Source: Acidimicrobiaceae bacterium
GTDB lineage: Bacteria > Actinomycetota > Acidimicrobiia > Acidimicrobiales > RAAP-2
Length of the DNA: 5,320 nt
Direction: 5' to 3'
Assembly (NCBI GenBank): GCA_003131665.1
Contig: PKWA01000079.1
Coordinates: forward strand, 585 to 5,904
Below are positions 5,053 to 5,320 of this stretch, in pieces. Made by a program: the position numbers and the translations under genes. Numbering within the stretch: position 1 is the first letter of the stretch; the number at the start of each line of letters is the position of its first letter. The notes beneath the pieces were generated by a model. It ran no database searches and was not told the DNA's origin. It was given only the letters and a program-made list of their open reading frames with translations.

Positions 5053-5320
5053 ATGACCATGACCAGTGGAAAAGTAGTTCCGGCTGGCGCGAGCCCGGAG
5101 ACGGCGACGCGTTTTGACGAACTCGTAGATGCCTTTGCACGTCTGCGAAACGCTGACGTGGTGGCGGCCTTCATGCGTGACCTCTGCACGTCCACCGAGC
5201 TCGACGCCATGGGTCAACGTTTGCAGGTGGCACGTCTCGTCGACGAGGGCGTGCCCTATCAGGAGATCTCACGTCGCACCGGCGCCTCGACGGCCACGGT
5301 CACACGTGTCGCGCAGTGGT
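5053..5320 (+). CDS. TrpR/YerC-like DNA-binding regulator (3' end outside window)
   Basis: The frame is open from ATG 5053 to the window end, giving 89 residues. An in-frame TAG at 5047-5049 limits the start to ATG 5053 or the second ATG at 5059. The protein fits the Trp repressor superfamily, YerC/YecD-type: a helical FARLRNADVVAAFMRDL region is followed by CTSTELDAMGQRLQVARL, where the pattern T-x2-E-L-x-A-x2-Q-R is typical. A helix-turn-helix follows, with the first helix around VPYQEISRRTG and the recognition helix around ASTATVTRVAQW. It should bind DNA, probably as a dimer. The TrpR group senses tryptophan, but YerC-type proteins may not, and ligand residues cannot be judged here. Divergence from the HisA-family gene across a 24-bp gap suggests control of amino acid biosynthesis genes and of itself. 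Only the final residues are likely missing. Confidence 0.85.
   Translation, partial: MTMTSGKVVPAGASPETATRFDELVDAFARLRNADVVAAFMRDLCTSTELDAMGQRLQVARLVDEGVPYQEISRRTGASTATVTRVAQW

Overview
The window looks like a stretch of an actinobacterial chromosome. The evidence is the high GC content, GTG starts behind strong purine-rich ribosome binding sites, a Tat-type signal on a solute-binding protein, and a TrpR/YerC-like regulator beside a HisA-family enzyme. A member of the Acidimicrobiia is my best guess, but that is family-level impression and was not tested. Seven protein-coding genes are supported; the first and last are cut by the window edges. I see no rRNA, tRNA, CRISPR array, insertion sequence or prophage signal.

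Left block (1-3406, plus strand): a polyamine-type ABC importer in the order ATPase (C-terminal end only), substrate-binding protein, permease 1, permease 2. Spacing is tight: 17 bp, then a 40-bp overlap, then a 4-bp GTGA overlap. This implies one mRNA with translational coupling. The binding protein would capture the substrate outside the membrane, the two permeases form the channel, and the ATPase drives transport. Residues matching the polyamine-anchoring acids of PotD are present, so spermidine/putrescine is the favoured substrate class, though this is unproven.

Middle (3407-4338): a perfect 11-bp hairpin with A-rich and T-rich flanks sits between two convergent genes and probably terminates both. 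The minus-strand gene is a DoxX/DoxD-type membrane protein. Upstream of it lies a perfect TGTGA-N6-TCACA palindrome of the Crp/GlxR class, which is the most distinctive regulatory signal in the window. The 170-bp gap also holds a separate 9-bp inverted repeat.

Right block (4339-5320): a HisA/PriA-type isomerase (minus strand) and a TrpR/YerC-like DNA-binding protein (plus strand, cut by the end) diverge from only 24 bp. In-frame stops fix both starts inside this gap. Neither gene has a Shine-Dalgarno sequence, so near-leaderless, overlapping promoters are likely. The gap carries short direct repeats that could be an operator. Overall the window is mostly conventional; the interest lies in its regulatory DNA rather than in a new gene system.
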